Assembly (NCBI RefSeq): GCF_004322705.1
Contig: NZ_SIZZ01000002.1
Coordinates: 310,001 to 374,000, forward strand
Direction: 5' to 3'
DNA from: Dyella terrae
GTDB lineage: Bacteria > Pseudomonadota > Gammaproteobacteria > Xanthomonadales > Rhodanobacteraceae
DNA: 64,000 bases
The translations under genes and the position numbers were made by a program. This document shows, in pieces, positions 46,477-53,021 of this stretch. Each line of letters opens with the position of its first letter. Within the stretch, counting starts at the first letter, position 1. The notes beneath the pieces were generated by a model. The model was given only the letters and a program-made list of their open reading frames with translations, did no database searches and was not told the origin of the DNA.

Positions 46477-47091
46477 CCTGATGTGGATATCGGATTGCCA
46501 GGGCAGATATATGACGGGGAAACAGGGCACTGGAGCAATGGATTTCGTGATTACGACCCGCAGGAGGGTCGATACCTCCAGTCTGATCCCATTGGATTGC
46601 TTGGCGGCAGCAATACGTATGCTTATGCAGAATCTAGTCCCGTTCAATTTATCGACCCATTTGGCCTCTGCAAATGCCCTCCCATTAGCGCAGTACTGAG
46701 GGGGGTCGGCGGAAATCAAGCCAAAGCTCAAGGAGCCCTATATTCAGAGTATCCCGCGGCAGCAGGAGGTTCGATAAGAGGAGGGACTTTCGGGACGGTG
46801 GCTGTGCAAGTTGGCTTTCTGGGCCTTTCGAGACGGCAGTTGAGGATGTACGGAGAGAAGATCAAGATCACTCCATCGGATCAAGCTTCGATCACAAGGC
46901 TCGGTGGGCCTGGCGGGGCGCTGACGGTTTCTGACTACGGCGATAAGAACCTCCAAGCAGAGCCTGGCCTAGCGTTTGACGTGTATCGGTTTCCTACAAC
47001 AACGGCAGGTGGCAAATTCGGTGTGCAGACGATGTCTGTCACGATAGAGTTTCCCGATGATGTTCCTGCCAAATGTCCCACTTCTCTCTAA
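46477..47091 (+). pseudogene. Displaced RHS C-terminal tip (orphan toxin module)
   Basis: From the right end of MITE copy A an RHS core fragment runs in frame: DIGLPGQIYDGETGHWSNGF, RYLQSDPIGLLGG, then the junction IDPFGL. The core part is closely similar to the end of the intact RHS gene at about 44989-45170, but the tip (about 140 residues, beginning CKCPPISAVLRGVGG) is unrelated to the intact one and unrecognised. The YD shell and signal peptide are missing. A frame reading in from the MITE begins at 46408 but has no convincing start. It could still donate its tip by recombination with the intact gene. Confidence 0.8.
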
Positions 47092-47109
47092 GGATGGAGA
47101 ACTACCTTC

Positions 47110-47733
47110 ATGAATCTGTTTGCAGCCCTGGTCATGCTCGCGGCCTCAGGGGTGCCGCCCTGCGGCAGCGCACGTCTACACCACGGCGACATACAGTGGA
47201 GCGAAAGGATCACAGTGAGTGCACCTGATCGTGCATCTCAAGTAGAAGTTCACCCGAATCTTGAGTCGGACGAAAATGAGACGCCTGTGATACTGCGATT
47301 CTGCAGAGATGGTTCTACGAAGCCCCTGATAACGCTCCAGCGCGCCGGCACTGTGAACTGGTCGCCCGACAGTCAAAGGCTCCTGATCATCAACAGTCCG
47401 GTATCAAATACCTATGAGGTCATGCTCTTTACATTGTCGGGAGACGGACAAGTAGCTGAAGAAGGCGATTTGAATGCCGACATACTTCGGGAGCGTCCGA
47501 GCGCAGGGCCCGGCTTCGAAAAGGTCATCTTTTACCTTCCCAATTTTGCATCTTGGAAGGGAAATGAACTTGTGTTGTCCGTCGGCGTAACGCTGGGACC
47601 AGAACGTTCCGGTCCGACCTCGACCATGTGCTACGGCGTCGCGATTGATAGCCAGACGCACAGGGTTTCCCGATCCATGTCCGCTGCAACACTGAAGAAA
47701 AAATATGGAGCCAGCTGTCAAATGTCCCCATAG
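47110..47733 (+). CDS. Exported protein after the orphan RHS tip, candidate immunity protein
   Basis: The 207-residue protein has a short signal peptide (MNLFAALVMLAASGVPPCGS). Its beta-rich mature part contains TVNWSPDSQRLLIIN, reminiscent of a single TolB/WD40-like blade, and two late Cys. It begins 18 bases after the orphan tip, so it is the likely immunity partner of that tip. Export again points to periplasmic action. I recognise no immunity family. Confidence 0.68.
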   Translation: MNLFAALVMLAASGVPPCGSARLHHGDIQWSERITVSAPDRASQVEVHPNLESDENETPVILRFCRDGSTKPLITLQRAGTVNWSPDSQRLLIINSPVSNTYEVMLFTLSGDGQVAEEGDLNADILRERPSAGPGFEKVIFYLPNFASWKGNELVLSVGVTLGPERSGPTSTMCYGVAIDSQTHRVSRSMSAATLKKKYGASCQMSP

Positions 47734-47772
47734 GTCAGCGGGCTCTGACTTGTGATCGGAGTTAGCGCGCAA

Positions 47773-47806
47773 GCACTAACCCCGGGGTGGGCACTAACCC
47801 CGGGGT
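47773..47806. repeat. Tandem 16-bp repeat GCACTAACCCCGGGGT
   Basis: Two perfect copies of GCACTAACCCCGGGGT start at 47773 and 47791, separated by GG. Each contains the palindrome CCCCGGGG. The second copy leads into GGGGTCAGAGT, a motif that resembles ends of REP-associated or Y1-type elements. Confidence 0.65.
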
Positions 47807-47808
47807 CA

Positions 47809-47868
47809 GAGTCTGAGGTTTCCCCACGAATTCACGCTGGCAAACACATCTGATCAAGTACCTCGACC
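47809..47868 (+). repeat. 60-bp direct repeat, copy 1 (toxin-tail-like)
   Basis: This stretch is repeated with modest divergence at 49419-49478. In one frame both encode a THLIKYLD segment; here it stops at once (LIKYLDR then TAG). In copy 2 the frame continues to a complete tail. It may be a relic of the same toxin end. Confidence 0.6.
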
Positions 47869-47988
47869 GGTAGCCTAACCAACCGTTCCAGCCACTTTGC
47901 AGTGGGCTCAGCTGGCCAGCCTCTGACGAGCGCCTCCCTGCCGACGCGAAGAACCGAATAGGGCCTTCTTGTTGATGAGGTTGGTTGA

Positions 47989-48012
47989 CCTAAGGGGTCA
48001 GAACAGTTTTTC
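47989..48012. repeat. Transposon-end signature CCTAAGGGGTCAGAACA
   Basis: CCTAAGGGGTCAGAACAGTTTTTC is an almost exact inverted copy of the sequence at 50558-50581, and a more diverged copy lies at 50080-50103. Such GGGGTCAGA ends are typical of small mobile elements in this bacterial group. No transposase lies beside this copy. Confidence 0.6.
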
Positions 48013-48174
48013 GGCGGCCGGCCCCGTGGCTGCATGCAACATCTATTCAGTGCTACCTATAACAAAGCGCCCGAACACTACTTCGATCCTAGATAGCCCG
48101 CTCAAATCTTCACCAAAGAGGGTGGGCCTAAGGGGGCGGCTGCCGGAGTTCCCGTGAATACCAATAAGTGCGCG

Positions 48175-48570
48175 ATGAAATGTACGTTCTTCTGGCTGGC
48201 GGCATTGATGGGAGTTGGCGCGCAAGCACAGGATGCCTCGTTCGATGACATGCTCAATCAGCGCTTATCTGCAAAAACGATCTTCAAGTATGCGGTCTGC
48301 CAACGTGGTGACAGCATCCGTGGTCTGGTCTTTGGCGAAGACAAGCAAGCAACCTACTTTGTCACGGTGGCAGGGCATGTCGTCCAGTTCGCCAATGTCG
48401 TTCTTTCGACAGATGACGCTTCTATCGATGAGGCGAGCGGCGGGGAGTGGACGTATCGCGACGTAAAGAATGGAGCGATGCAGCTTTCGAAAGTCAATGC
48501 CAAGTTCGGATCCAAAGGCGACATTTGGAAGGTGATATCTCGAAGAACCAGTGTGGTCCTTTGCAATTAG
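48175..48570 (+). CDS. Small exported protein, candidate orphan immunity protein
   Basis: The 131-residue protein has a signal peptide (MKCTFFWLAALMGVGAQA) and a compact beta-rich mature domain with two Cys (KYAVCQRGDSIRGLVFGED ... VVLCN) that could form a disulfide. The family is not recognised. ATG at 48175 starts the signal peptide; an in-frame GTG at 48154 is an alternative. The preceding bases encode no intact toxin. MITE copy B follows 26 bases after the stop. Confidence 0.65.
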   Translation: MKCTFFWLAALMGVGAQAQDASFDDMLNQRLSAKTIFKYAVCQRGDSIRGLVFGEDKQATYFVTVAGHVVQFANVVLSTDDASIDEASGGEWTYRDVKNGAMQLSKVNAKFGSKGDIWKVISRRTSVVLCN

Positions 48571-48596
48571 CGCGGTGGCCTTGGGGCAGAGCCAAC

Positions 48597-48848
48597 AACG
48601 GGGCCAGGTTCACATACACATAAGCCAATGCTGCGGCCCAAATCCAGAGAATCGCCTCACCTTGGCGGATGGAAGCTGGTGCATCATAGGTACGTACTCC
48701 TTAGAGAAGTGCTCGGTAGGCGACCGGTGGAAGTGCAAGGTGGGGTTGGTGGCACATCGGCAAGGTGCGCCAACGAATCTTGGGGAGCTGCCATCTTGAG
48801 CCGGTGGATTGGGCGGGGCTTGTATCAAGAAGTGAACCTGGCTCCGTT
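48597..48848. mobile_element. 252-bp MITE-like element, copy B
   Basis: The left end is AACGGGGCCAGGTTCACAT and the right end, read outward, is AACGGAGCCAGGTTCACTT, so 17 of 19 end positions pair. Length equals that of copy A (252 bp) and the interior aligns throughout with scattered substitutions. A short toxin-like tail (48849-48906) lies immediately to its right. Confidence 0.77.
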
Positions 48849-48906
48849 ACTGGAGGCCGATCTAAAGGCAAATGGAATCAGTTGTGGGTGTGAGGTGCGC
48901 AAATGA
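48849..48906 (+). pseudogene. 3' tail of a lost toxin gene, fused to MITE copy B
   Basis: Directly after the MITE end a frame encodes LEADLKANGISCGCEVRK and stops with a TGA that overlaps the next ATG by four bases (ATGA). This is the junction expected for a toxin gene followed by its immunity gene. Only about 19 codons remain, so identity cannot be assigned. Confidence 0.55.
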
Positions 48907-49388
48907 AGCTTTTGCATGGCGTAATGTTCCTGTGTATGGGGCTGATCGGATGTGCGGGTCAGCGTGAGCTAAAGAACGATCGGGACTTCTTTAAGCAGTC
49001 GGTGATCGAGCAAATCAGATCATATCCACGCCACTCGGTAGATGAGCAGCTCAAACTGTACTTCTACGGAAATCAGCGTCGCCATCCGCCTGCGACCTAT
49101 TTAGCCGACTGCTTTGCACTGAATGGTCTTCACGGAGTCGAACGAATTCGGGTGACGCTTTCTGGTCCGCTTGATGATCTAACGACGCGTGACATCGTGG
49201 CTCTACTCAGTGCAATGGAGGCCACCGGGCAGTACAACGTTCGTGATGACCATGAGCTAATGAATGTGGCGGTCAAGCACGTGGAAGGCATGGGTGATCC
49301 GAACTGGCGTGAAGTGGCGCAATCTGACTTAGATTCCATTCGGCATAAAGGCCGCCGCTACGATGGAGCAACTGCCTGCCGAATCTAA
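48903..49388 (+). CDS. Lipoprotein, candidate orphan immunity protein
   Basis: The 161-residue protein has a lipoprotein signal (MGLIGC, Cys17) and a mature alpha/beta domain with LADCFALNGLHGVERIRVTL and a late Cys near the end (GATACRI). I recognise no family. Its ATG overlaps a truncated upstream frame by ATGA. Together with its exported nature this suggests the surviving immunity half of a broken toxin-immunity pair. Confidence 0.68.
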   Translation: MKLLHGVMFLCMGLIGCAGQRELKNDRDFFKQSVIEQIRSYPRHSVDEQLKLYFYGNQRRHPPATYLADCFALNGLHGVERIRVTLSGPLDDLTTRDIVALLSAMEATGQYNVRDDHELMNVAVKHVEGMGDPNWREVAQSDLDSIRHKGRRYDGATACRI

Positions 49389-49426
49389 ATCCAACCCCCA
49401 GGTCCAACCCCAGCGCCGGAGTCTGA

Positions 49427-49537
49427 GATTTCCCCACGAAATCTCGCCGGCGAACACATCTGATCAAGTATCTCGACGGCTATGGCTATCTCGACAGCCT
49501 CAAGGTTTATGCCCAGATCTATATGGAGACTCAATGA
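49427..49537 (+). pseudogene. 3' tail of a lost toxin gene
   Basis: An open frame encodes THLIKYLDGYGYLDSLKVYA followed by QIYMETQ and stops with TGA overlapping the next ATG (ATGA). The upstream part is lost at a TGA within a repeated sequence (49419-49478) shared with 47809-47868. The composition looks like a genuine globular protein end. Confidence 0.55.
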
Positions 49538-49851
49538 TCATTTCTCCCGATGTGAAGATCAGGGTTAGGTTTCGACTTCCCACAGAAGGAGGCCGAAGTG
49601 CACGCGTTTCCGGCGATTGGTACGGGTGTCCGGTTCGGTTTCAGAGTGGCGATGCGTATGACTGCAGAGTGTTTCACTCAGGAACTGTTCTCTGCCTGGG
49701 TGAAAGCTACGAACTCAACGTAAGATTCTTGTCTATTCATTAGGTTCGGCACGAGCTACTAGTTGGTGCTCAGTTTCAACTGCTCGAAGGTCGTGTTGTA
49801 GCCGATGGTGCGATTGTCGAAGTGTTCGACGAGGCGAGTCGACTCAAATAG
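49534..49851 (+). pseudogene. EF-Tu-barrel-like small gene interrupted by one in-frame TAG
   Basis: GGAG precedes the ATG by five bases. The first part encodes 69 residues (MIISPDVKIRVRFRLPTEGG ... ESYELNVRFLSIH), then TAG at 49741-49743. The same frame continues for 35 codons as VRHELLVGAQFQLLEGRVVA followed by DGAIVEVFDEASRLK, then a second TAG. The second part has the F-L-EG-VVA-G-I-EV pattern seen in EF-Tu barrel domains, so both halves look like one 105-codon gene broken by a nonsense change. No signal peptide is present, unlike most neighbours. A 69-residue product may still be made. Confidence 0.7.
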
Positions 49852-50143
49852 GGCTGGTCAGGCTGGGGAGAGGCTGGCCGCGTGCCTGTAAGTAGCATCC
49901 GGAGTCTTGCTCTTGAAGGAGGCAGGGCTGTCGGTAGTTCCGCGGTGTACTGCATGGTGCGGAACATCTGCTGCATTGAGGCGGGACGGCCCTGGCATGT
50001 TGAAGCTGCCGTTGGGGAAGGGCGACAGCTACTCAGTGGCGGTGCGGACGGTAAGTCGGTGGCGTCACCAATTCTTGTCGGAAAAGTGTTCCGATCTCTT
50101 AGGCTCTCTTTCTTGATGTTCGAATGCCCAGGCTGGAGTAGAA
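49852..50143. other. Eroded intergenic stretch with a transposon-end signature
   Basis: No supported gene lies here. The segment 50080-50103 (GGAAAAGTGTTCCGATCTCTTAGG) resembles the end signature at 50558-50581. Right of it a 12-codon frame (ALFLDVRMPRLE) stops two bases before the next ATG and may be another toxin tail. A long minus-strand frame covering 49776-50327 looks spurious. Confidence 0.45.
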
Positions 50144-50419
50144 ATGTATATGGATGGCAAATTCTACGTGGACTTCGTTTCACCGGTTGAGTTTGAATAT
50201 CTCGCAGCCGAAATTCGATATCAGGACCAAATACTCTGTCGGATAAAGATCGAGCGGCCTGATAAGAGGTTGGAGATTGAGTTCTTTGCTGTTCTTCGAG
50301 AGCCCATCGAACCAGTTGTGGCGCCACTGAGTGATTTCATAAAGCTGATTGGTGAAGTGAGCGAGGAGCTAGTTGACGCGCGCGATCGCCTCGATCTTGC
50401 GTCGCCTGAAAGCTTGTAA
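50144..50419 (+). CDS. Small cytoplasmic protein, candidate orphan immunity protein
   Basis: GGAG lies five bases before the ATG. The 91-residue protein is acidic, with a beta-hairpin-rich start (FYVDFVSPVEFEYLAAEIRY) and a helical end (FIKLIGEVSEELVDARDRLD). It has no signal peptide. I recognise no family. Position among displaced toxin tails suggests an immunity role against a cytoplasm-acting toxin, which is inference. Confidence 0.6.
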   Translation: MYMDGKFYVDFVSPVEFEYLAAEIRYQDQILCRIKIERPDKRLEIEFFAVLREPIEPVVAPLSDFIKLIGEVSEELVDARDRLDLASPESL

Positions 50420-50557
50420 ACACAGGGGATTAGAACTGGCCTGACTCAATGGCGACCCCGTGAGGTCGGGCCGACCTTGTGGTCAAGCCGGGACAATGCG
50501 GTCCAGTTCGGCCTCTGTTGTTGCCTGATCGAGTTGAGTCGAGGGCATGGTGCTGCA

Positions 50558-50581
50558 GGAAAAGTGTTCTGACCCCTTAGG
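50558..50581. repeat. Transposon-end signature GTGTTCTGACCCCTTAGG
   Basis: GGAAAAGTGTTCTGACCCCTTAGG matches, in inverted orientation, the site at 47989-48012. It lies directly left of the IS3-type fragment and may mark a deletion border. Confidence 0.6.
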
Positions 50582-50589
50582 TTCCGTTT

Positions 50590-50718
50590 GAAGATATCGA
50601 CACGGCCAAGGCGAAGGTCTTCCACTACATCGAGGTCTTCGACAACCGGCAACGATTGCACAGCAGTCTGAGCTACCAAGCGCCGGTCGACTACGAGCAC
50701 AATCGGCCGGTAGCTTAA
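50590..50718 (+). pseudogene. 3' fragment of an IS3-family transposase (orfB)
   Basis: The frame encodes EDIDTAKAKVFHYIEVFDNR, then QRLHSSLSYQAPVDYEHN and ends RPVA. The (R/Q)RLHSSL-Y--P--YE block is the typical C-terminus of IS3-family integrase-type transposases. About 42 codons remain and the 5' part is lost, so the element is inactive. Confidence 0.85.
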
Positions 50719-50747
50719 TTAACCCGTCCGAGATATCGGGGGTGGCT

Positions 50748-50786
50748 CAACCTGGCCCCGTCACTGAAAGCGAGCTCTCCTTGTGA
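50748..50786 (+). other. End signature followed by a short coding tail
   Basis: CAACCTGGCCCCG (50748-50760) is the inverted form of the MITE end GGGGCCAGGTT. Right of it VTESELSL stops at a TGA that overlaps the next GTG by four bases (GTGA), repeating the tail-plus-immunity pattern in miniature. Confidence 0.45.
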
Positions 50787-50989
50787 CTGCAAGTAGCAGA
50801 AAATTCGGAAGACGGTTCTGGATAGTCTTGGGGATCACATTGGTACAGATGGTGGTCTTGTTAACTGTCGTTTATGGTCTGGCATACTTGCTGTTCGGCC
50901 TAGGTCCGCTAGCCCGATTTGTTTTTCAGTTTGCGCCAATTGCGTGCGTAGGTTTAGGCATCAAGATTGGAATGGAAAAACTGAGGTAA
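50783..50989 (+). CDS. Small two-helix membrane protein, 68 residues
   Basis: Starting at GTG, the protein has two predicted transmembrane helices (FWIVLGITLVQMVVLLTVVY and FVFQFAPIACVGLGIKIG). The family is unknown. Its stop codon is followed immediately by a transposon-like inverted repeat at 50990, so the original C-terminus may have been longer. Confidence 0.55.
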   Translation: MTASSRKFGRRFWIVLGITLVQMVVLLTVVYGLAYLLFGLGPLARFVFQFAPIACVGLGIKIGMEKLR

Positions 50990-51073
50990 TGGACCGGCCA
51001 AGCTTTCGTAGAAACCTCTGATGTCGCCCTCAATTAGGGTCTCGGATGTGTCCACAAAAGTTTGGCCGGTCCA
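50990..51073. mobile_element. 84-bp element with 26-bp terminal inverted repeats
   Basis: The left end TGGACCGGCCAAGCTTTCGT and the right end, read outward as TGGACCGGCCAAACTTTTGT, match at 22 of 26 positions. The interior is only about 32 bases. It is either a tiny MITE or two IS ends joined by internal deletion. It separates a membrane-protein gene from a toxin-like tail. Confidence 0.65.
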
Positions 51074-51235
51074 GTTCAGGGCTCTACCGGTACCGGAAGT
51101 GGTAACGGCTGGGTATCTGATTTTAAGCAGCCGCGCTTCTGGGCCAGCCGGAGATATGAGGGCGCCAACTCATACAGAATCTGTCGCCCAAGCGACGCAA
51201 GTGGGACCGCTGGGGAGGAGTGCAATTGCCAATGA
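51074..51235 (+). pseudogene. 3' tail of a lost RHS-type toxin, truncated by the 84-bp element
   Basis: The frame encodes GSTGTGSGNGWVSDFKQPRF followed by WASRRYEGANSYRICRPSDA and ends in a Cys-rich EECNCQ. Its TGA overlaps the next ATG by four bases (ATGA). At more than 50 codons it is the longest tail remnant in the island and clearly protein-like. The frame is open back into the element's right end, so the element probably cut the gene. Confidence 0.6.
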
Positions 51236-51786
51236 ATAAGAGAAAGGCTCAAAGATTTGCGCCTATCATGGCTATGATTCTGTTGATATTCCATGTTACT
51301 GCGATCGCACAAGGTGCCGCCAAGGAGGTGGCTTTGGGTGCCTTGGCCGAGGCCGCGTACAAGCAGTATGCGTGGGTTGCAGTGTTTGGCACGACGCAGC
51401 CAGCTGGATCTGTGCCACTGGCCCTCGAGTCTCAAGTGAAGCTCAAAGAAATATTCGCTTCCGATCTAGCGAGAGCTCTGAAGGAAGATTCGCAGTGTGC
51501 TGAGAGAAGTCAGGAGGTCTGCAAAATCGACTTCGACATTCTCTATGATTCGCAAGATCCGTTTGCCGCTGATCTGGCGTTCAAGCTCGCACCCGATGGT
51601 GGATCCGTCGAAGCATGCTTCAAAGACGCTTCTGGTAACCAACAGTGCCTTACTCTAGTTGGTGGTTGTGATCAGGGTCGCGAAAGGATTGCCGACATTA
51701 TCTATCCGGGGCACGCGTCTCTGCGGCAGACGCTTGGACTATCTCAGAAACCAAAGGGCGAATCCTGTAGTAATCGACGGATCTAG
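51232..51786 (+). CDS. Exported protein, candidate orphan immunity protein
   Basis: The 184-residue protein has a signal peptide (FAPIMAMILLIFHVTAIA, cut near AQGAA) and four Cys in the mature part (two around SQCAERSQEVCKID). I do not recognise a family. ATG at 51232 was chosen because it overlaps the upstream tail's stop in an ATGA junction and AGGAG lies upstream; a GTG at 51220 is an alternative. It probably protected the periplasm against the toxin whose tail precedes it. Confidence 0.65.
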   Translation: MNKRKAQRFAPIMAMILLIFHVTAIAQGAAKEVALGALAEAAYKQYAWVAVFGTTQPAGSVPLALESQVKLKEIFASDLARALKEDSQCAERSQEVCKIDFDILYDSQDPFAADLAFKLAPDGGSVEACFKDASGNQQCLTLVGGCDQGRERIADIIYPGHASLRQTLGLSQKPKGESCSNRRI

Positions 51787-51993
51787 GCGACCTGGACCGG
51801 CATGGCTCTCGTTGAGATACCCCTGGACTGCCCCAGATTTTTCCAACGGTGCCAAATTCACTTCCAAGGGGGGCGATGCACTGACCTGGTGCCACCAAGT
51901 CACGTGGTGCTGCTCTGGGTCTTCACCAAGAATGCATCGCTCAGTCGGCATGCGCTGGCTATAACTGCTCGGCACGTTTATCTGGAGCCCAAT

Positions 51994-52407
51994 GTGCTTG
52001 CTCAGGTATCGATATACATTCGAGGCGAAATGCTCGATCCGGACGCCTTGTCTGACCTCTTGCAGATCGAGCCTACGAAAATCAACAGAAAGGGTGAGAG
52101 GCGGTCTGCGCTCGCTCACATCGACGCCCGCTACATGACCCATACCTGGGTCTACTCCATCAAGAGCGACCACTCGGGTGTATCGGATCTTGCGCTACAG
52201 GTCCTTTCCAGCTTCCGCGACAAACACATCAACGTTCGCGCACTCGACGGCGTGGACGATGCCTTCCTGGATATCTTCTATTGCGAAATCCCGGCGTCGG
52301 GAAACGTGGGAGAGTCCCTCGAATTTTCGCTGGACAGCCAGGTAATTCGTGTCGCAGCGGAGATGGGCTTGTCCATTGCGGTGTCGGCATGCAATTCACG
52401 CGAATGA
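51994..52407 (+). CDS. DUF4279 domain protein
   Basis: The 137-residue protein begins VLAQVSIYIRGEMLDPDALS and continues with IEPTKINRKGERR, the signature start of DUF4279, then two predicted beta-alpha units. GGAG lies six bases before the chosen GTG; the frame is open to 51802, but that part does not look like protein. DUF4279 genes are often found near polymorphic toxins and may be immunity proteins, which is inference here. Its TGA overlaps a tiny 18-codon frame by ATGA. Confidence 0.72.
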   Translation: MLAQVSIYIRGEMLDPDALSDLLQIEPTKINRKGERRSALAHIDARYMTHTWVYSIKSDHSGVSDLALQVLSSFRDKHINVRALDGVDDAFLDIFYCEIPASGNVGESLEFSLDSQVIRVAAEMGLSIAVSACNSRE

Positions 52408-52456
52408 GATCGGCCTCGGGGTTGCAGGAAATCGTGGGTGCGGTGAGGTGCCATCT

Positions 52457-52789
52457 GTGAGAAATCCTTATCTCATTGCCCTCGCCATGCCGATGACAAT
52501 CATCGTTGCCGGCTTTCTCTCCTAGCTGTACCACCTGCCCATGCTGTCCGATAGATCTCCGACTAGCCAGTATGGAGAAGGCGGGAAATCCCTGGGTTGT
52601 TCTACGCCCTTTGGGATGTTCGTTACCCTGCTGGGAGCCGGCGCCGCAATCGCTATTGCTGCCTTGTGGGGTGGGTTCAACAGGCGCCGATCAACTCTGG
52701 GGCAGAGCGATGTGGCTCAGAGGCCACGGAGTAACCCGAAGACCGATTTTTCGCCGATATCGAAGCTACTTTCGGGCCGGTTTCGATAG
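52457..52789 (+). pseudogene. Small membrane-protein gene interrupted by one in-frame TAG
   Basis: GAGG lies eight bases before a GTG. The frame encodes MRNPYLIALAMPMTIIVAGF plus LS, then TAG at 52523-52525, then continues for 87 codons (LYHLPMLSDRSPTSQYGEGG, a second hydrophobic helix FVTLLGAGAAIAIAALWGG, a basic tail ending LLSGRFR). Both sides look like one two-helix membrane protein. It is coupled by GTGA to a tiny 18-codon frame that itself overlaps the DUF4279 stop. Confidence 0.55.
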
Positions 52790-53021
52790 AGTTGGCAGGC
52801 CACAAGCCACGGACGGGGCGCCTCAGCCCGGGCATTGATTCCAGGGCGATACCCGAGCGACCCGCTTCCGATACGTCGACACCCTTTGACGACCCTGGGC
52901 TCCGCCACGATGGATTCGTGATGGGGAAGGCAGTCCTCGCCGCCGTAATGCGGATTCGATGCTCTGGGGTGGCCATTTCGAGGTACGCTCCGCGACATTC
53001 GAATGGGCAGGGGAAACCTCA

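Noticed and set aside
47773-47806. A possible CRISPR array start
   Set aside because: Only two 16-bp units separated by two bases, without spacers or cas genes; it is a tandem palindromic repeat.
47832-48035. A 67-residue minus-strand frame resembling a transposase fragment
   Set aside because: The resemblance was only to short basic stretches. It spans an end signature and a repeat, with no recognisable motif.
48013-48174. A toxin tail ahead of the 48175 gene, in the frame of HLFSATYNKAPEHYFDPR
   Set aside because: The frame looks protein-like for only about 20 codons, then meets TAG at 48094 without a stop/start overlap; the evidence was too thin to list as a feature.
49776-50327. A 183-residue minus-strand frame across the eroded spacer
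   Set aside because: It overlaps a better plus-strand gene with a good ribosome site and the EF-Tu-like tail; its composition (Ser, Thr, Pro, Arg) looks random.
51802-51993. A longer DUF4279 protein starting at 51802
   Set aside because: The added 64 residues do not resemble the family, the region looks like intergenic scar sequence, and a good GGAG site precedes the GTG at 51994.
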